A stretch of DNA of 64,000 bases from CBDCFV01 sp963664625 (GCA_963664625.1 OY761541.1:1116001-1180000); one strand, 5' to 3'; numbered from the stretch's first letter, positions 16,247-24,391 are shown. Made by a program: numbers and translations. Notes: generated from the letters alone by a model not told the origin.

Positions 16247-18202
16247 TTGAAAGGTGCCGTCATCGACGTTGTAATTTCAAGCGGGTTGCTGGCTGTCAGC
16301 AACGGGGAGTCCCACCTCCTGCGTGACTTCGCCATCATTATGGCTGTGGCGGGGGCGGCGCTGGTATTGTGCCGGCAAATCAAGCTGCCGCCGGTGGTGG
16401 GATACTTGGTGGCCGGCGCCTTGATCGGGCCGTCGGCTCTGAAGGCGGTGGCGAACCCGGAAACCATAGGACTGCTGGCGGACCTGGGCTTGGTGCTGTT
16501 GCTGTTCGGGATAGGCCTGGAGTTCGGCTGGCAACGGATCCGGGAAGTGGGCGCCCGGGTAATCTTCATCGCCGCCGTGGAAATGGCCACCATGTTTGCC
16601 CTGGGGTTCGAGATCGCCGGCCTGATGGGCTGGAGCGACATCGACGCGGTCTTCCTCGGCGCGGCTATGTGCATCAGCAGTTCGGCGATACTGGTGACCA
16701 TGCTGCGGGAGTCGGGCCAACTGCTGGAGATTCGCGGGCGGTTAATCGTCGGAATCCTGGTGGTAGAGGACTTTGCCGCGGTGATTCTGCTGACCGTGCT
16801 GGCAGGGGTAGCCACTACCGGCGCAACGGACTTCAGCGGCGTGGGCGCCATCCTGATGAAGCTGACCGCTTTCGGCGTCCTGGCACTGGTGCTGGGAGCA
16901 TCGTTCGCCCACAAGCTGGTGCACTTCGTCGACCGGTTCAAGTCGGAAGAGACTTTGCTCATAACAGGTCTGACCCTGTGCTTCGGCTTGGCTTTGACTG
17001 CGGAACAATTGGGCTTGTCGGGGGCAGCCGGCGCCTTCCTCATCGGCGCGGTCCTGGGCGACTCCCATCACGCCAAAGAGATGGAGCGGATAGTAGGGCC
17101 GATACGGACCATGTTCGCGGCGATATTCTTCGTCTCCATCGGCATGTTGATCGACCTGACCCTAGTGGACGACTATATTGTTCCCACGCTGGTGGTCTCG
17201 GCGGTGTTCGTGATAGGGAAGATCGTCTCCGACACCATAGGCACATTCCTGTCGGGACAGGACGGGCGGGTGTCTTTGAACGTGGGGATGGGTATGCCGC
17301 AGGCCGGTGAGTTCTCTTTGGCCATCGTAAAGACAGGGGTGGACTATGGGGCGGTGGGAGCGTTCATGTACCCGGTATTCACCGGAGCAACGGCGATAAC
17401 CGCCCTGCTATACCCGCTGCTGTTCCGTTCCGCGGACCCGATCGTCAACTTCCTTGAGCAGAGGTCGCCGCCCCTGTTGAAGCGTTATTGCCGCGGCCTG
17501 TCGCTGGCAGTAGGCACCTTTGGCAGCGCATTCCAGTTCAACAGTCCCAGGGCCAGGCAAATCCAGAGAAGCAGCCACGTAATCATCGTGGACCTGGCCA
17601 TCATCGCCATCTTCCTCGCCATCGGCACGGCCAGCCTCAGATTCACTCCCCAGTTGGCGGGGATGATTCACTTGACGGAAGGAATGATCGGGTTAATGAT
17701 CGGCGGCGCGGTGCTGGCCCTGTGCGTCCCTCCGGCGGTGGCGATCTGGAAGTCGTTGAGGACGCTGGCCGACAGCTTGGTGGAGTACTGGTTGCCGAGC
17801 TACCTTGGGTTAGCCGACAACCGGACCAAAAGCAACCTGCGGGCGGTGTTCAGAGACACGGCATTGGTCCCAATCATGGTGGTGCCCGGTGTTTGGAGCA
17901 TCCCGCTGTTTACCCGTTTGCTGGCCTTGGGAAGCTTGAGCGCCCCATTGCCTATTATATTCACGATAGGCATTACGGCGGCGCTGGTGGTGGTCACGTT
18001 CCGAATCCACCGGGTATTGAAGCTGATGTTCAGCCAGACTTTCCTGGGCGAGAACGACCCTTCCTCCGTCCCTGAGCCGGAGACGGAGGGTTCAGGGGAA
18101 GAGCGGCGCGTACACCGGGACGACGACGAGCAGCCTGGTGGGGCGGAAGACCGAGGGCCGCTACAAAGTGGAGAGGATGGATTCCCGCCTTCGCGGGAAT
18201 GA
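16247..18202 (+). CDS. CPA2-family cation:proton antiporter (KefB/NapA-like)
   Basis: A 651-residue membrane protein with about 12-13 N-terminal helices of the sodium/potassium-proton exchanger fold. The LPPVVGYLVAGALIGPSAL entry and VGILVVEDFAAVILL, with its acidic pair of exchange residues, are typical. Two to three further helices lie at about 440-600; no TrkA-N nucleotide domain is present. Start choice is uncertain: TTG at 16247 has GAGG at 8 bases, TTG at 16241 is in frame as well. The last eight or so codons lie inside a REP palindrome, so the acidic tail has been extended by a repeat. Confidence 0.88.
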   Translation: MKGAVIDVVISSGLLAVSNGESHLLRDFAIIMAVAGAALVLCRQIKLPPVVGYLVAGALIGPSALKAVANPETIGLLADLGLVLLLFGIGLEFGWQRIREVGARVIFIAAVEMATMFALGFEIAGLMGWSDIDAVFLGAAMCISSSAILVTMLRESGQLLEIRGRLIVGILVVEDFAAVILLTVLAGVATTGATDFSGVGAILMKLTAFGVLALVLGASFAHKLVHFVDRFKSEETLLITGLTLCFGLALTAEQLGLSGAAGAFLIGAVLGDSHHAKEMERIVGPIRTMFAAIFFVSIGMLIDLTLVDDYIVPTLVVSAVFVIGKIVSDTIGTFLSGQDGRVSLNVGMGMPQAGEFSLAIVKTGVDYGAVGAFMYPVFTGATAITALLYPLLFRSADPIVNFLEQRSPPLLKRYCRGLSLAVGTFGSAFQFNSPRARQIQRSSHVIIVDLAIIAIFLAIGTASLRFTPQLAGMIHLTEGMIGLMIGGAVLALCVPPAVAIWKSLRTLADSLVEYWLPSYLGLADNRTKSNLRAVFRDTALVPIMVVPGVWSIPLFTRLLALGSLSAPLPIIFTIGITAALVVVTFRIHRVLKLMFSQTFLGENDPSSVPEPETEGSGEERRVHRDDDEQPGGAEDRGPLQSGEDGFPPSRE

Positions 18203-18204
18203 CG
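18177..18204. repeat. REP palindrome forming the 3' end of the antiporter gene
   Basis: ggattcccgcc...ggcgggaatga-type palindrome; its TGA, at 18200-18202, is the stop codon of the antiporter frame. Confidence 0.8.
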
Positions 18205-18276
18205 GTTGGAGCGGGGAGCCAGAGCGGAGCGGCGGGTGTTAGAATGAGGGCACCTGAGACACCCAGGAGGCGTCTG

Positions 18277-19215
18277 ATGCGTATTTGCTCCTTCCTGCCC
18301 AGCGCCACGGAGATAGTGTACCAACTGGGACTGCAAGACCAGTTGTTCGGGGTTACCCACGAATGCGACTTTCCCCGCGAGGCCAAGGACAAGCCGTGGG
18401 TGGTCAGAAGCGTGTTCGACGGCATGGACCCCCAACCCAGCAGCGCCGAAATCAGCCGGGTCATTTCCGAGCGGCTGGAGCAGGGCCTGGGTATCTACGA
18501 CATCGACCAAGCGGTGTTGGAGGCGGCGGAGCCGGACCTGTTGCTGACCCAAGCCATCTGCGAGGTTTGAGCCATATCCTCTCGGCAGGTGGCCGAGGTG
18601 AGCGTCAGCCTTCCCAAGGAGCCGCAGGTTATATCACTGGACCCCCAATACTTGGGGGACGTGCTGAACGACATTACCAGGGTGGGGCAGGCAACGGGCA
18701 CGGAAGAAATGGCCGAGTCCATCACGTCCAGGATGCAGGAGCGGATTGACGCGGTGGCCCAGCGGGCCCTGAACGCCGGCAACAAGCCCAAGGTGCTGCA
18801 CTTAGAGTGGGTAGACCCATTGATGTGCGGCGGTCACTGGGTGCCGGAGATGGTGGAACTGGCGGGCGGGGAGAACTGCTTCGGGGACAAGGAGACAGGC
18901 TCGTTCCGCATGGAATGGCCGGCCATCGTGGAGAGCCAACCGGAAGTGATTGTCTTCATGCCTTGCGGGTTCGAGGTGAAGCGGGCCCTGCAGGACGTCC
19001 CGATAATGACGGCGATGGAGGGTTGGGCAGACCTGCCGGCGGTGCGGAACAACCGGGTATACGCCATCGACGCCAGCGCCTACACCAGCAGGTCGGGACC
19101 CAGGCTGGTGAAGGGTCTGGAGATACTGGCGGAGATGATACACCCGGAGTTGTTCGAAGGGTTGATACCGGAGGCGGGCGCGGCCCGGGTGTACGGGGAG
19201 TTGGTGTCGCCCTAA
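18277..19215 (+). CDS. Cobalamin-binding-protein-like (BtuF fold) protein, candidate selenoprotein (Sec98)
   Basis: A 312-codon frame interrupted once by TGA at 18568-18570. It opens MRICSFLPSATEIVYQLGL, with GVTHECDFP, the standard start of the cobalamin/haem substrate-binding-protein family that lacks a signal peptide. Relatives read LTQ.LC.VCAVS; here the sequence is LTQAICEV-U-AISSRQVAEV, so the TGA falls on the second cysteine of a CxxC pair. After it come VISLDPQYLGDVL, LEWVDPLMCGGHWVPEM and VFMPCGFEVKRAL, all family blocks in frame. Start 18277 has AGGAGG at 6 bases. A SECIS-like hairpin follows the TGA. Routine gene calling would split this into two genes. Confidence 0.85.
18568..18597 (+). 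promoter_or_regulatory. Candidate bacterial SECIS element for the binding-protein TGA
   Basis: TGA (18568-18570), a 10-base spacer, stem CTCGGC (18581-18586), loop AGGTG, and exact complement GCCGAG (18592-18597). The loop begins 16 bases after the TGA and has G at its second position. Confidence 0.7.
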
Positions 19216-19221
19216 CGAGGT

Positions 19222-19247
19222 GGATTCCCGCCTTCGCGGGAATGACA
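19222..19247. repeat. REP palindrome between convergent genes
   Basis: A perfect copy of the attcccgc palindrome, in the short gap between the binding-protein gene and the LON-domain gene, which converge here. Confidence 0.8.
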
Positions 19248-19267
19248 GACTAGAGGCTGGCGAACGG

Positions 19268-19951
19268 TTAGTTGAGGCGGGGGCCTCTGAAGGGGTTGCG
19301 CTTGGCTAACTCTTCGGCCAAGGCCTCGTTGCCCTGCTGAAGAAGAGGGACCAATCGGGTCAACCGCTCGGCCGCGTCAGAGGCCTCCAGGATGTCCTGT
19401 TTGACGGCTCCCGGCATGGCGACGGTGGTGGACAGGCTGGAAGCCACCGCGAATGAGAGGGGCACTGCATCGTCGGGCACCTCAGCGGTGGAGGTCCAAC
19501 CCCCGGCCAGGGAGGTCAGGTTCCGGAGGAAGGTTGCGTACCCTTCCTTGACTTGGGCCAATGCGGGGGTTGCTTCATCGCCGGTCTCTTCCCGCAGATA
19601 CCTGACCCGGCCCATCAAGTAAGGCAACTGCTGAGTGACCTCGACCAACTCGAAGCGCCTTTCGCCGGTGGTCATTATGTTCATACGGCCTTCCTGAAGC
19701 CGTTCCACCTGCCCTATACGGGCAGTGGTGCCGATTCTGACCGGCTCCGCGGGGCCGCCAACCTCGGGGCCTTCCTTAATCAACATGATGCCGAAGGGCA
19801 CTTCCCTGTCCAGGCACTCGCCGATCATCTGCTTGTACCGTTCCTCGAAGATATGCAGCGGCATCGGCATCCCCGGAAAGAGGACTACGTTCAGCGGGAA
19901 CAGGGGCAGTTCGACCAGGTCGTCGTTGAAGTCCGGCATTGGCTGGCTCAT
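19268..19951 (-). CDS. LON N-terminal-domain protein (no protease domain)
   Basis: A 227-residue protein matching the substrate-recognition domain of Lon: VELPLFPLNVVLFPGMPMPLHIFEERY at the start, then MTTGERRFEL and a helical C-terminus. There is no AAA+ or Ser-Lys protease part, so it is a stand-alone LON/PUA-like protein of unknown job. The ATG at 19951 has no Shine-Dalgarno; a strong promoter ends 8 bases before it, so the mRNA is probably leaderless. Longer in-frame starts reach into the divergent sulfite-oxidase gene and are rejected. Confidence 0.85.
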   Translation of the reverse strand: MSQPMPDFNDDLVELPLFPLNVVLFPGMPMPLHIFEERYKQMIGECLDREVPFGIMLIKEGPEVGGPAEPVRIGTTARIGQVERLQEGRMNIMTTGERRFELVEVTQQLPYLMGRVRYLREETGDEATPALAQVKEGYATFLRNLTSLAGGWTSTAEVPDDAVPLSFAVASSLSTTVAMPGAVKQDILEASDAAERLTRLVPLLQQGNEALAEELAKRNPFRGPRLN

Positions 19952-19959
19952 GATGGTTG

Positions 19960-19988
19960 AGTATATTCCCCCGCTTGCGGTAAGACAA
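19960..19988 (-). promoter_or_regulatory. Promoter for a probably leaderless LON-domain gene
   Basis: On the minus strand TTGTCT (19988-19983), 17 bases, then TATACT (19965-19960). The ATG at 19951 falls where transcription should begin. Confidence 0.6.
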
Positions 19989-20072
19989 GAGCGGGGCATG
20001 ATTGCCAAGCCAAAAGGCATACGGTAGCATACCGGCAGTAACGTACCGACGAAATCCGACAAGGGCCGACGA

Positions 20073-21341
20073 GTGAGTCCAGACAGCGGAATGGGTGAGA
20101 CGGCAGGGCTGAGAAACCTTTGGGAACTGGCCGACAGCCGGGGAATGGGCCGACGCCAGTTTCTGCGGTTGATGGCTATCGGAGGGGCGGCGGCGGTGCT
20201 GGCGGCGTGTACCGGCACGGGAACGCCCAGCAGCGGGGAAGCGGCGCCGCAGACGGGCGGCACGACAGGGACAGCCGGGCAGTCGTCTACATGGTTCAAG
20301 GATACGGCGCCCTTCATTCAACACGGCAGCACCAGCTTGGAGACCCGGCTGGAACGGATGGAGGGCATAATGACCCCCAACGAGCTGTTCTTTGCCCGGA
20401 ACAACTCGGTCAGCTTGGACATAGACGCGGCCAACTGGCGGCTGTTGGTTGACGGCGACGCGGCGGCCAAGCAGATCGAATTGTCCTACGACGACCTGCT
20501 GGGGATGCCGAGCAAGTCGGTGGTCTCTTACTTGGAGTGCGGCGGCAACCAGCGGGCCATGTTCCAACTGGTACAGGGTCAGACGGCCAGCGGCACACAA
20601 TGGAAGACGGGGGGAATCAGCAACGGCGAATGGACGGGGGTCCCGTTGCGGGACGTGCTGACAATGGCCGGGATTACCGACAACGCCGTTGCCGTGATGC
20701 TGATCGGTCTGGACACCGAGTCGCCGGAGGCAGGCTTCCGCCGGGCCATGCCGGTGGAGAAGGCGATGCACCCCGATACCCTGATGGCGTACCGTTTGAA
20801 CGGCGCGGACTTGCCGAAGGACCACGGGTATCCGGTGCGGGTGTTGGCGCCGGGTTGGGTAGGCAGTTCCAGCGTCAAGTGGTTGGGCCACATCCAAGTC
20901 CTGTCCGAACCGGTCTGGACGCGCAACAACACCACCTCCTACGTGCTCATCGGCGACGCCTATCCGCCGGAGGGGGAGGCGTTGGGCAAGGTGACCACTA
21001 CCCAGGTCATCAAGAGCGCCTTGGGGCTGCCTTGGCCCGCCACGCTGGCAACCGGCCAGCACCGTATTCATGGCTACGCCAGTTCGCCGACGGGCAGAAT
21101 CGCCAGGGTGGAGTGGAGCACGGACTCGGGGCAAACATGGACGGACGCCGAGGTGCTGGAGCCGCAGGTGCAGTATTCCTGGGCCCGGTTCGAGTTTACT
21201 TGGGACGCTCAGCCCGGAGAACACGCGGTAATGACCCGGGCCACCGACGCAGAGGGCAACACCCAGCCGGAGGAAGTCCCCTTCAACGACAAGGGCTACC
21301 TGTTCAACCAGCCGCTCCCTCACCCCGTCAACGTGAGTTGA
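20073..21341 (+). CDS. Sulfite-oxidase-family molybdopterin enzyme, exported by Tat
   Basis: A 422-residue periplasmic or membrane-anchored enzyme. A Tat signal is at residues 26-55 (GRRQFLRLMAIGG) and ends in a lipobox-like AACTG. The molybdopterin domain has the Mo-ligating cysteine in SYLECGGNQRAMF, and GWVGSSSVKWLGHI contacts the cofactor. The C-terminal third (IARVEWSTDSGQTWTDAEV) is the Ig-like dimerisation domain. It likely oxidises sulfite or a related sulfur compound. GTG at 20073 follows AAGGG. The cytochrome c gene 20 bases downstream is the obvious electron acceptor, as in SorAB. Confidence 0.9.
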   Translation: MSPDSGMGETAGLRNLWELADSRGMGRRQFLRLMAIGGAAAVLAACTGTGTPSSGEAAPQTGGTTGTAGQSSTWFKDTAPFIQHGSTSLETRLERMEGIMTPNELFFARNNSVSLDIDAANWRLLVDGDAAAKQIELSYDDLLGMPSKSVVSYLECGGNQRAMFQLVQGQTASGTQWKTGGISNGEWTGVPLRDVLTMAGITDNAVAVMLIGLDTESPEAGFRRAMPVEKAMHPDTLMAYRLNGADLPKDHGYPVRVLAPGWVGSSSVKWLGHIQVLSEPVWTRNNTTSYVLIGDAYPPEGEALGKVTTTQVIKSALGLPWPATLATGQHRIHGYASSPTGRIARVEWSTDSGQTWTDAEVLEPQVQYSWARFEFTWDAQPGEHAVMTRATDAEGNTQPEEVPFNDKGYLFNQPLPHPVNVS

Positions 21342-21361
21342 CGGCGGAACACTAACCCGAC

Positions 21362-21748
21362 ATGTTGCGTGCGCTGGCTGTCTGCCTGATAACCGTCTCC
21401 ATTAGCTTGGTGATGCTGGCGGGATGCGGCTCCCCCGATACCGGGACCAAGCCCGGCGCGGAATACCAGACCGAAGCGGGAGAGGGCCTCTACACGTCCC
21501 ACTGCGCTCATTGCCACGACGTGAAGGGCGGCACCGGGGCTACGCTGACCAAGCGGGTGGTGTCAAGCTACGTGAACGCTTCCAAGCTGTACGAGTACAC
21601 GCGGCGGACCATGCCCTACAACCTGAACTACCGATTGAGCGACGAAGAGTACTGGGCAGTGACAGCATACCTGCTGCACCGGCTGGACTTCATAGAGAAG
21701 CAGGACGAGTTAGGCCCTGAAAACGCCGCCGGCATATCGCTCAAGTGA
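21362..21748 (+). CDS. Class I c-type cytochrome lipoprotein, partner of the sulfite oxidase
   Basis: A 128-residue lipoprotein. The signal peptide ends in LVMLAGC (lipidated Cys22). The haem site is CAHCH at about 48-52, and the axial methionine is probably in RTMPYNL. The helix after it (DEEYWAVTAYLL) is the conserved C-terminal helix. It starts 20 bases after the molybdenum enzyme and should pass electrons from it to the respiratory chain. Confidence 0.88.
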   Translation: MLRALAVCLITVSISLVMLAGCGSPDTGTKPGAEYQTEAGEGLYTSHCAHCHDVKGGTGATLTKRVVSSYVNASKLYEYTRRTMPYNLNYRLSDEEYWAVTAYLLHRLDFIEKQDELGPENAAGISLK

Positions 21749-21782
21749 CTGTTGCCATCAACTTCGCATCCTTGGTGCGGGC

Positions 21783-22118
21783 CTAACCGTCGGCGCGGGT
21801 CAACTGGCGGAACACAGCGGGCGTCCCGTCGGCATGGGTATGTCCTTCCAGCAGAGTCAGAAGCTCTCGGTGGTTCCTGTTCATCTGTTCGGTCAGCCGC
21901 TGTTCCATGCGTTCCATCCGCTCGATCATCCGCTCTTCCATGCGGACCATCCGTTCTTCCACGCGGTCCATCCGGTCTTCTATGCGGTCTATCCGGTCGT
22001 TCATGCGGCGTTCCATACCACTGATATGCCAGTATACCCAGCCGCAGATAGCGGCCAGACCCGCTAACAGCATCGCGCAAACAGCAGCAAAGGCTTGCAA
22101 GGTTGCAGCGTCAATCAT
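21783..22118 (-). CDS. TM plus coiled-coil small protein, copy 1
   Basis: A 111-residue protein: one N-terminal membrane helix (residues 5-30, ending GWVYWHI), a long MERRM/DRIDRIEDRM-type heptad coiled coil (35-85), and a conserved tail NRNHRELLTLLEGHTHADGT followed by PAVF. GGAGA precedes the ATG. A close paralogue is at 22897-23157 with a shorter coil, and a more distant one at 54445-54729. Topology suggests a membrane-anchored, oligomeric scaffold. No named family known to me. Confidence 0.8.
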   Translation of the reverse strand: MIDAATLQAFAAVCAMLLAGLAAICGWVYWHISGMERRMNDRIDRIEDRMDRVEERMVRMEERMIERMERMEQRLTEQMNRNHRELLTLLEGHTHADGTPAVFRQLTRADG

Positions 22119-22185
22119 CGTCAGTTCTCCAATCCAGCCCCTATCTTAACACTCGCTGAAGCCAGAGTACATTTCATCACCACCC

Positions 22186-22254
22186 CTACACCACCAACCC
22201 CGCACCCTTGGGGCGGGCCTTGCCGCCGTGGACCGACGTGAGGATGGCACTGAC
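22186..22254 (-). pseudogene. Remnant of a gene ending VHGGKARPK...LVV
   Basis: Read on the minus strand this gives SVHGGKARPKGAGLVV and a stop at 22186. The same tail is in the longer remnant at 23224-23367. It is the leftover 3' end of a gene that was duplicated with the TM/coiled-coil gene. Confidence 0.5.
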
Positions 22255-22353
22255 ACAGCGGCGTTGCTAAAGCACGGTCACGAGTGATAAGTTGGGAAGT
22301 GCAGGACAGTTAGACTATTCGGGTCTTGCCAACGGGGCAGCAGGAGGCTGGCA

Positions 22354-22467
22354 ATGGAAATGTATGCTCCCGTTATGGGGATGATACTGATATGCACCGG
22401 GGTTATCCTGGTTTTGGCGGGCATAGGCGGGTTAATGTACTCCTTCTGGCCCCGACTCAGAAGCTAG
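22354..22467 (+). CDS. 37-residue single-pass membrane micropeptide
   Basis: ATG at 22354 follows AGGAGG at 6 bases. The frame encodes MEMYAPVMGMILICTGVILV, then a glycine-rich segment and FWPRLRS before TAG at 22465. One hydrophobic helix fills residues 7-28, and the last residues are basic. The ribosome site and clean membrane profile argue for a real gene too short for normal calling. Function unknown. Confidence 0.6.
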   Translation: MEMYAPVMGMILICTGVILVLAGIGGLMYSFWPRLRS

Positions 22468-22609
22468 GCTGGGCTAACCCTACCCATTAGTAGTACGAAA
22501 TCTTTGTAATGAGGGGTAGTTGAGCGTGTCACATTTACCTACAAAATTTGAATAAGGCACGGCTCTGCTCAATTAACCCATCATTTCAAAGCGGTTGGTC
22601 TACTAGGTT

Positions 22610-22822
22610 ATGAGGGACCTGTTTCATACACTTTGCGGCCTTGTAATTCTGGCCGGCCTCCTTGCTCTGGGCATGAGAGTGCTGATCTGGCTCTCGCCGG
22701 TTACAGAAGAACAACTTACTCCGGCACAGAAACAATTGGTCAACCTGTCGGACTTGATGGTCAAAGCCGCCCTAGGCGGGGCCGCGGGTTTTATTACCGG
22801 AAGGGCTTTGCCCAGCAGATAG
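22610..22822 (+). CDS. Small two-helix membrane protein
   Basis: A 70-residue protein with hydrophobic segments at about 7-28 (LCGLVILAGLLALGMRVLIW) and 52-65 (AALGGAAGFITG) around a polar loop. The ribosome site is weak (AGGTT). Holin-like in outline, but there is no phage context here. Unknown function. Confidence 0.5.
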   Translation: MRDLFHTLCGLVILAGLLALGMRVLIWLSPVTEEQLTPAQKQLVNLSDLMVKAALGGAAGFITGRALPSR

Positions 22823-22896
22823 CCCGCATCCCATCCCCACAGTTCAACCCTGGAAACCTTTCCTCACACCACCAACTGCGCATTCTTGGCCCGGGC

Positions 22897-23157
22897 CTAA
22901 CCGTCGGCGCGGGTCAACTGGCGGAACACGGCGGGCGTCCCGTCGGCGTGAGTGTACCCTTCCAGCAGGACCAGAATCTCTCGATGGTTCCTGTTCATCT
23001 GTTCGATCAGCCGCTCTTCCATGCGGTCCATCCGGTCGTTCATGCGGCGTTCCATGTCTCTAAGGTGCCAATATACCCAACCGCAGATGGCGACTAAGGC
23101 AGCCACCGGCATCGCGCACACCACAGCAAAGGCTTGCAGGGTTACAGCGTCAATCAT
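22897..23157 (-). CDS. TM plus coiled-coil small protein, copy 2
   Basis: An 86-residue paralogue of the protein at 21783-22118. The membrane helix (AICGWVYWHLRDMERRMNDR) and the tail GYTHADGTPAVFRQLTRADG are nearly the same, but the coiled coil is 25 residues shorter. GGAGG precedes the ATG at 7 bases. The two copies sit in duplicated ~450-bp blocks, so this gene arose by local duplication and changed length by heptad loss or gain. Confidence 0.8.
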   Translation of the reverse strand: MIDAVTLQAFAVVCAMPVAALVAICGWVYWHLRDMERRMNDRMDRMEERLIEQMNRNHREILVLLEGYTHADGTPAVFRQLTRADG

Positions 23158-23223
23158 CACCAGTCCTCCAATCTCGCTCTATCTTAGCATTCGCTAAAGC
23201 GAGAGTACATTTCATCACCGCCC

Positions 23224-23367
23224 CTACACCACCAGCTTCGCGTTCTTTGGCCGGGCTTTGCCCCCATGCACCGAAGGCTCCGCGCACCACTTGGCGGCGA
23301 GGCGGCGGACGCCTTCATATATGCTTTGGTCGAAGTCCAGCAGGTTGCAGACTACGCGGCGGTCGAC
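23224..23367 (-). pseudogene. 3' remnant of an unrecognised gene
   Basis: The minus-strand frame reads VDRRVVCNLLDFDQSIYEGV, continues RRLAAKWCAEPSVHGGKARP and KNAKLVV, and stops at 23224. An in-frame TAA immediately precedes VDRR, and no start exists. It is clearly protein-like and shares its tail with the fragment at 22186-22254. The parent family is not recognised. Confidence 0.55.
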
Positions 23368-23380
23368 TTAGATGACTGGA

Positions 23381-23502
23381 CATGGCCTTTTCATTCTTGG
23401 GATTCCCGTTCGTCCTGAGCTTGTCATGGGACCGTCCGTGCATGGTTCGACAAGCTCACCACGAACGGACTCAACTGACCGAAGGGAAAATGAAATGGCC
23501 CT
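23381..23502. repeat. Nested inverted repeat around a gttcgt...acgaac palindrome
   Basis: Outer arms catggccttttcatt and aaaatgaaatggcc enclose inner arms gttcgtcctgagcttgtc and gacaagctcaccacgaac. The inner part is a dispersed intergenic repeat type. No coding potential; the stretch up to 23587 holds nothing else that I see. Confidence 0.7.
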
Positions 23503-23587
23503 GATGGCTAGACTTGGCTGAGTGACAACGTATTATTTAGAGAACTACTCTTACAGGTTAGCCCTCTGAAACACCCGGAATCTATGA

Positions 23588-24391
23588 CTATGGTGACGGA
23601 TTATGCGCAGACGCCAATGAATTAGCGTGATTTGTGAGAACTTCTACCAAAGATTGTGCTAACGCTTTCGCGAATTCCGCAAATGAACGCACTATATCTC
23701 GCCCAGGATTAGCGAATCCTACTCTATGAGCTATATGGTTTCTGGTTTCGATTAACTCTTCTAGTTGACTTCTGGCACGCGTTCGAACGTTTTGAGTATT
23801 TTCCAGCTCTGACCACACCTTAAGGACCTCGATTGAACTCATTAAGTCCCAAATCCCCTCAACTCCCAAACGGCCTGTCAATTCGCTCAGCATTTGAGGG
23901 TTCAGATTGCTACTATGGAGTGCTAACGCTTCTCCATTAAGCGAGTAGGGAATTTGTCCAGCCTGGCAGTTTCTTAAATTCTCTACAAACCGAGTGAGTT
24001 GATAGACTTCAAACCTATTCCTAAACCGATTGTCGCCAATCGCTTGACCAGTCATGCGTTCATTGTATGAGCGAATCCGTTCCGGCAAATCTTCATATTT
24101 TGGAACCACATTAGGTAAATTGTCTGAAAACGCAACGATTATATCGGTAACAAACTGTTCGAGGGCAGCAGTAAGCAACAACACTGAGCCGTTTAAGACT
24201 GGCTGCAGAACCGCCTGGCCACCATCTCTGATAAGACGATGGAGTTGCAAACCCATCTTTGGAACACTCTCTGGGGCTACTTGGCCAAAGGCTATCAATT
24301 GATCGTGTAAGACGATACTTTGGTCGATGGATTCCGCCCTAGCAAGAAACTGCCTATGCGCCTGCTCCATTGGAAATAGTGCCGCCAGCAC
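23588..24391 (-). CDS. HEPN-domain protein (MAE_28990/RiboL-like), putative RNase
   Basis: A 267-residue protein, all-helical in appearance. Its C-terminal part carries ETRNHIAHRVG, the R-N-x4-H type active motif of HEPN ribonucleases. The GTG at 24391 directly follows the TAA of the DUF262 gene, so translation is coupled; ATG at 24370 is the alternative start. HEPN RNases next to DUF262 genes recur in defence islands. Base composition is clearly more AT-rich than the surroundings, which suggests acquisition. Inferred role: effector that cleaves RNA on infection. Confidence 0.75.
   Translation of the reverse strand: MLAALFPMEQAHRQFLARAESIDQSIVLHDQLIAFGQVAPESVPKMGLQLHRLIRDGGQAVLQPVLNGSVLLLTAALEQFVTDIIVAFSDNLPNVVPKYEDLPERIRSYNERMTGQAIGDNRFRNRFEVYQLTRFVENLRNCQAGQIPYSLNGEALALHSSNLNPQMLSELTGRLGVEGIWDLMSSIEVLKVWSELENTQNVRTRARSQLEELIETRNHIAHRVGFANPGRDIVRSFAEFAKALAQSLVEVLTNHANSLASAHNPSP

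Noticed and set aside
15926..18570. Global reassignment of TGA in this organism
   Set aside because: Several genes here end normally in TGA followed by unrelated sequence (sigma factor at 11853, antitoxin at 6680, hydroxylase at 32368).
19952..21323. Minus-strand extension of the LON-domain gene and a 515-residue antisense frame
   Set aside because: They overlap the Tat-exported molybdenum enzyme, which has clear motifs; a promoter lies at 19960-19988.
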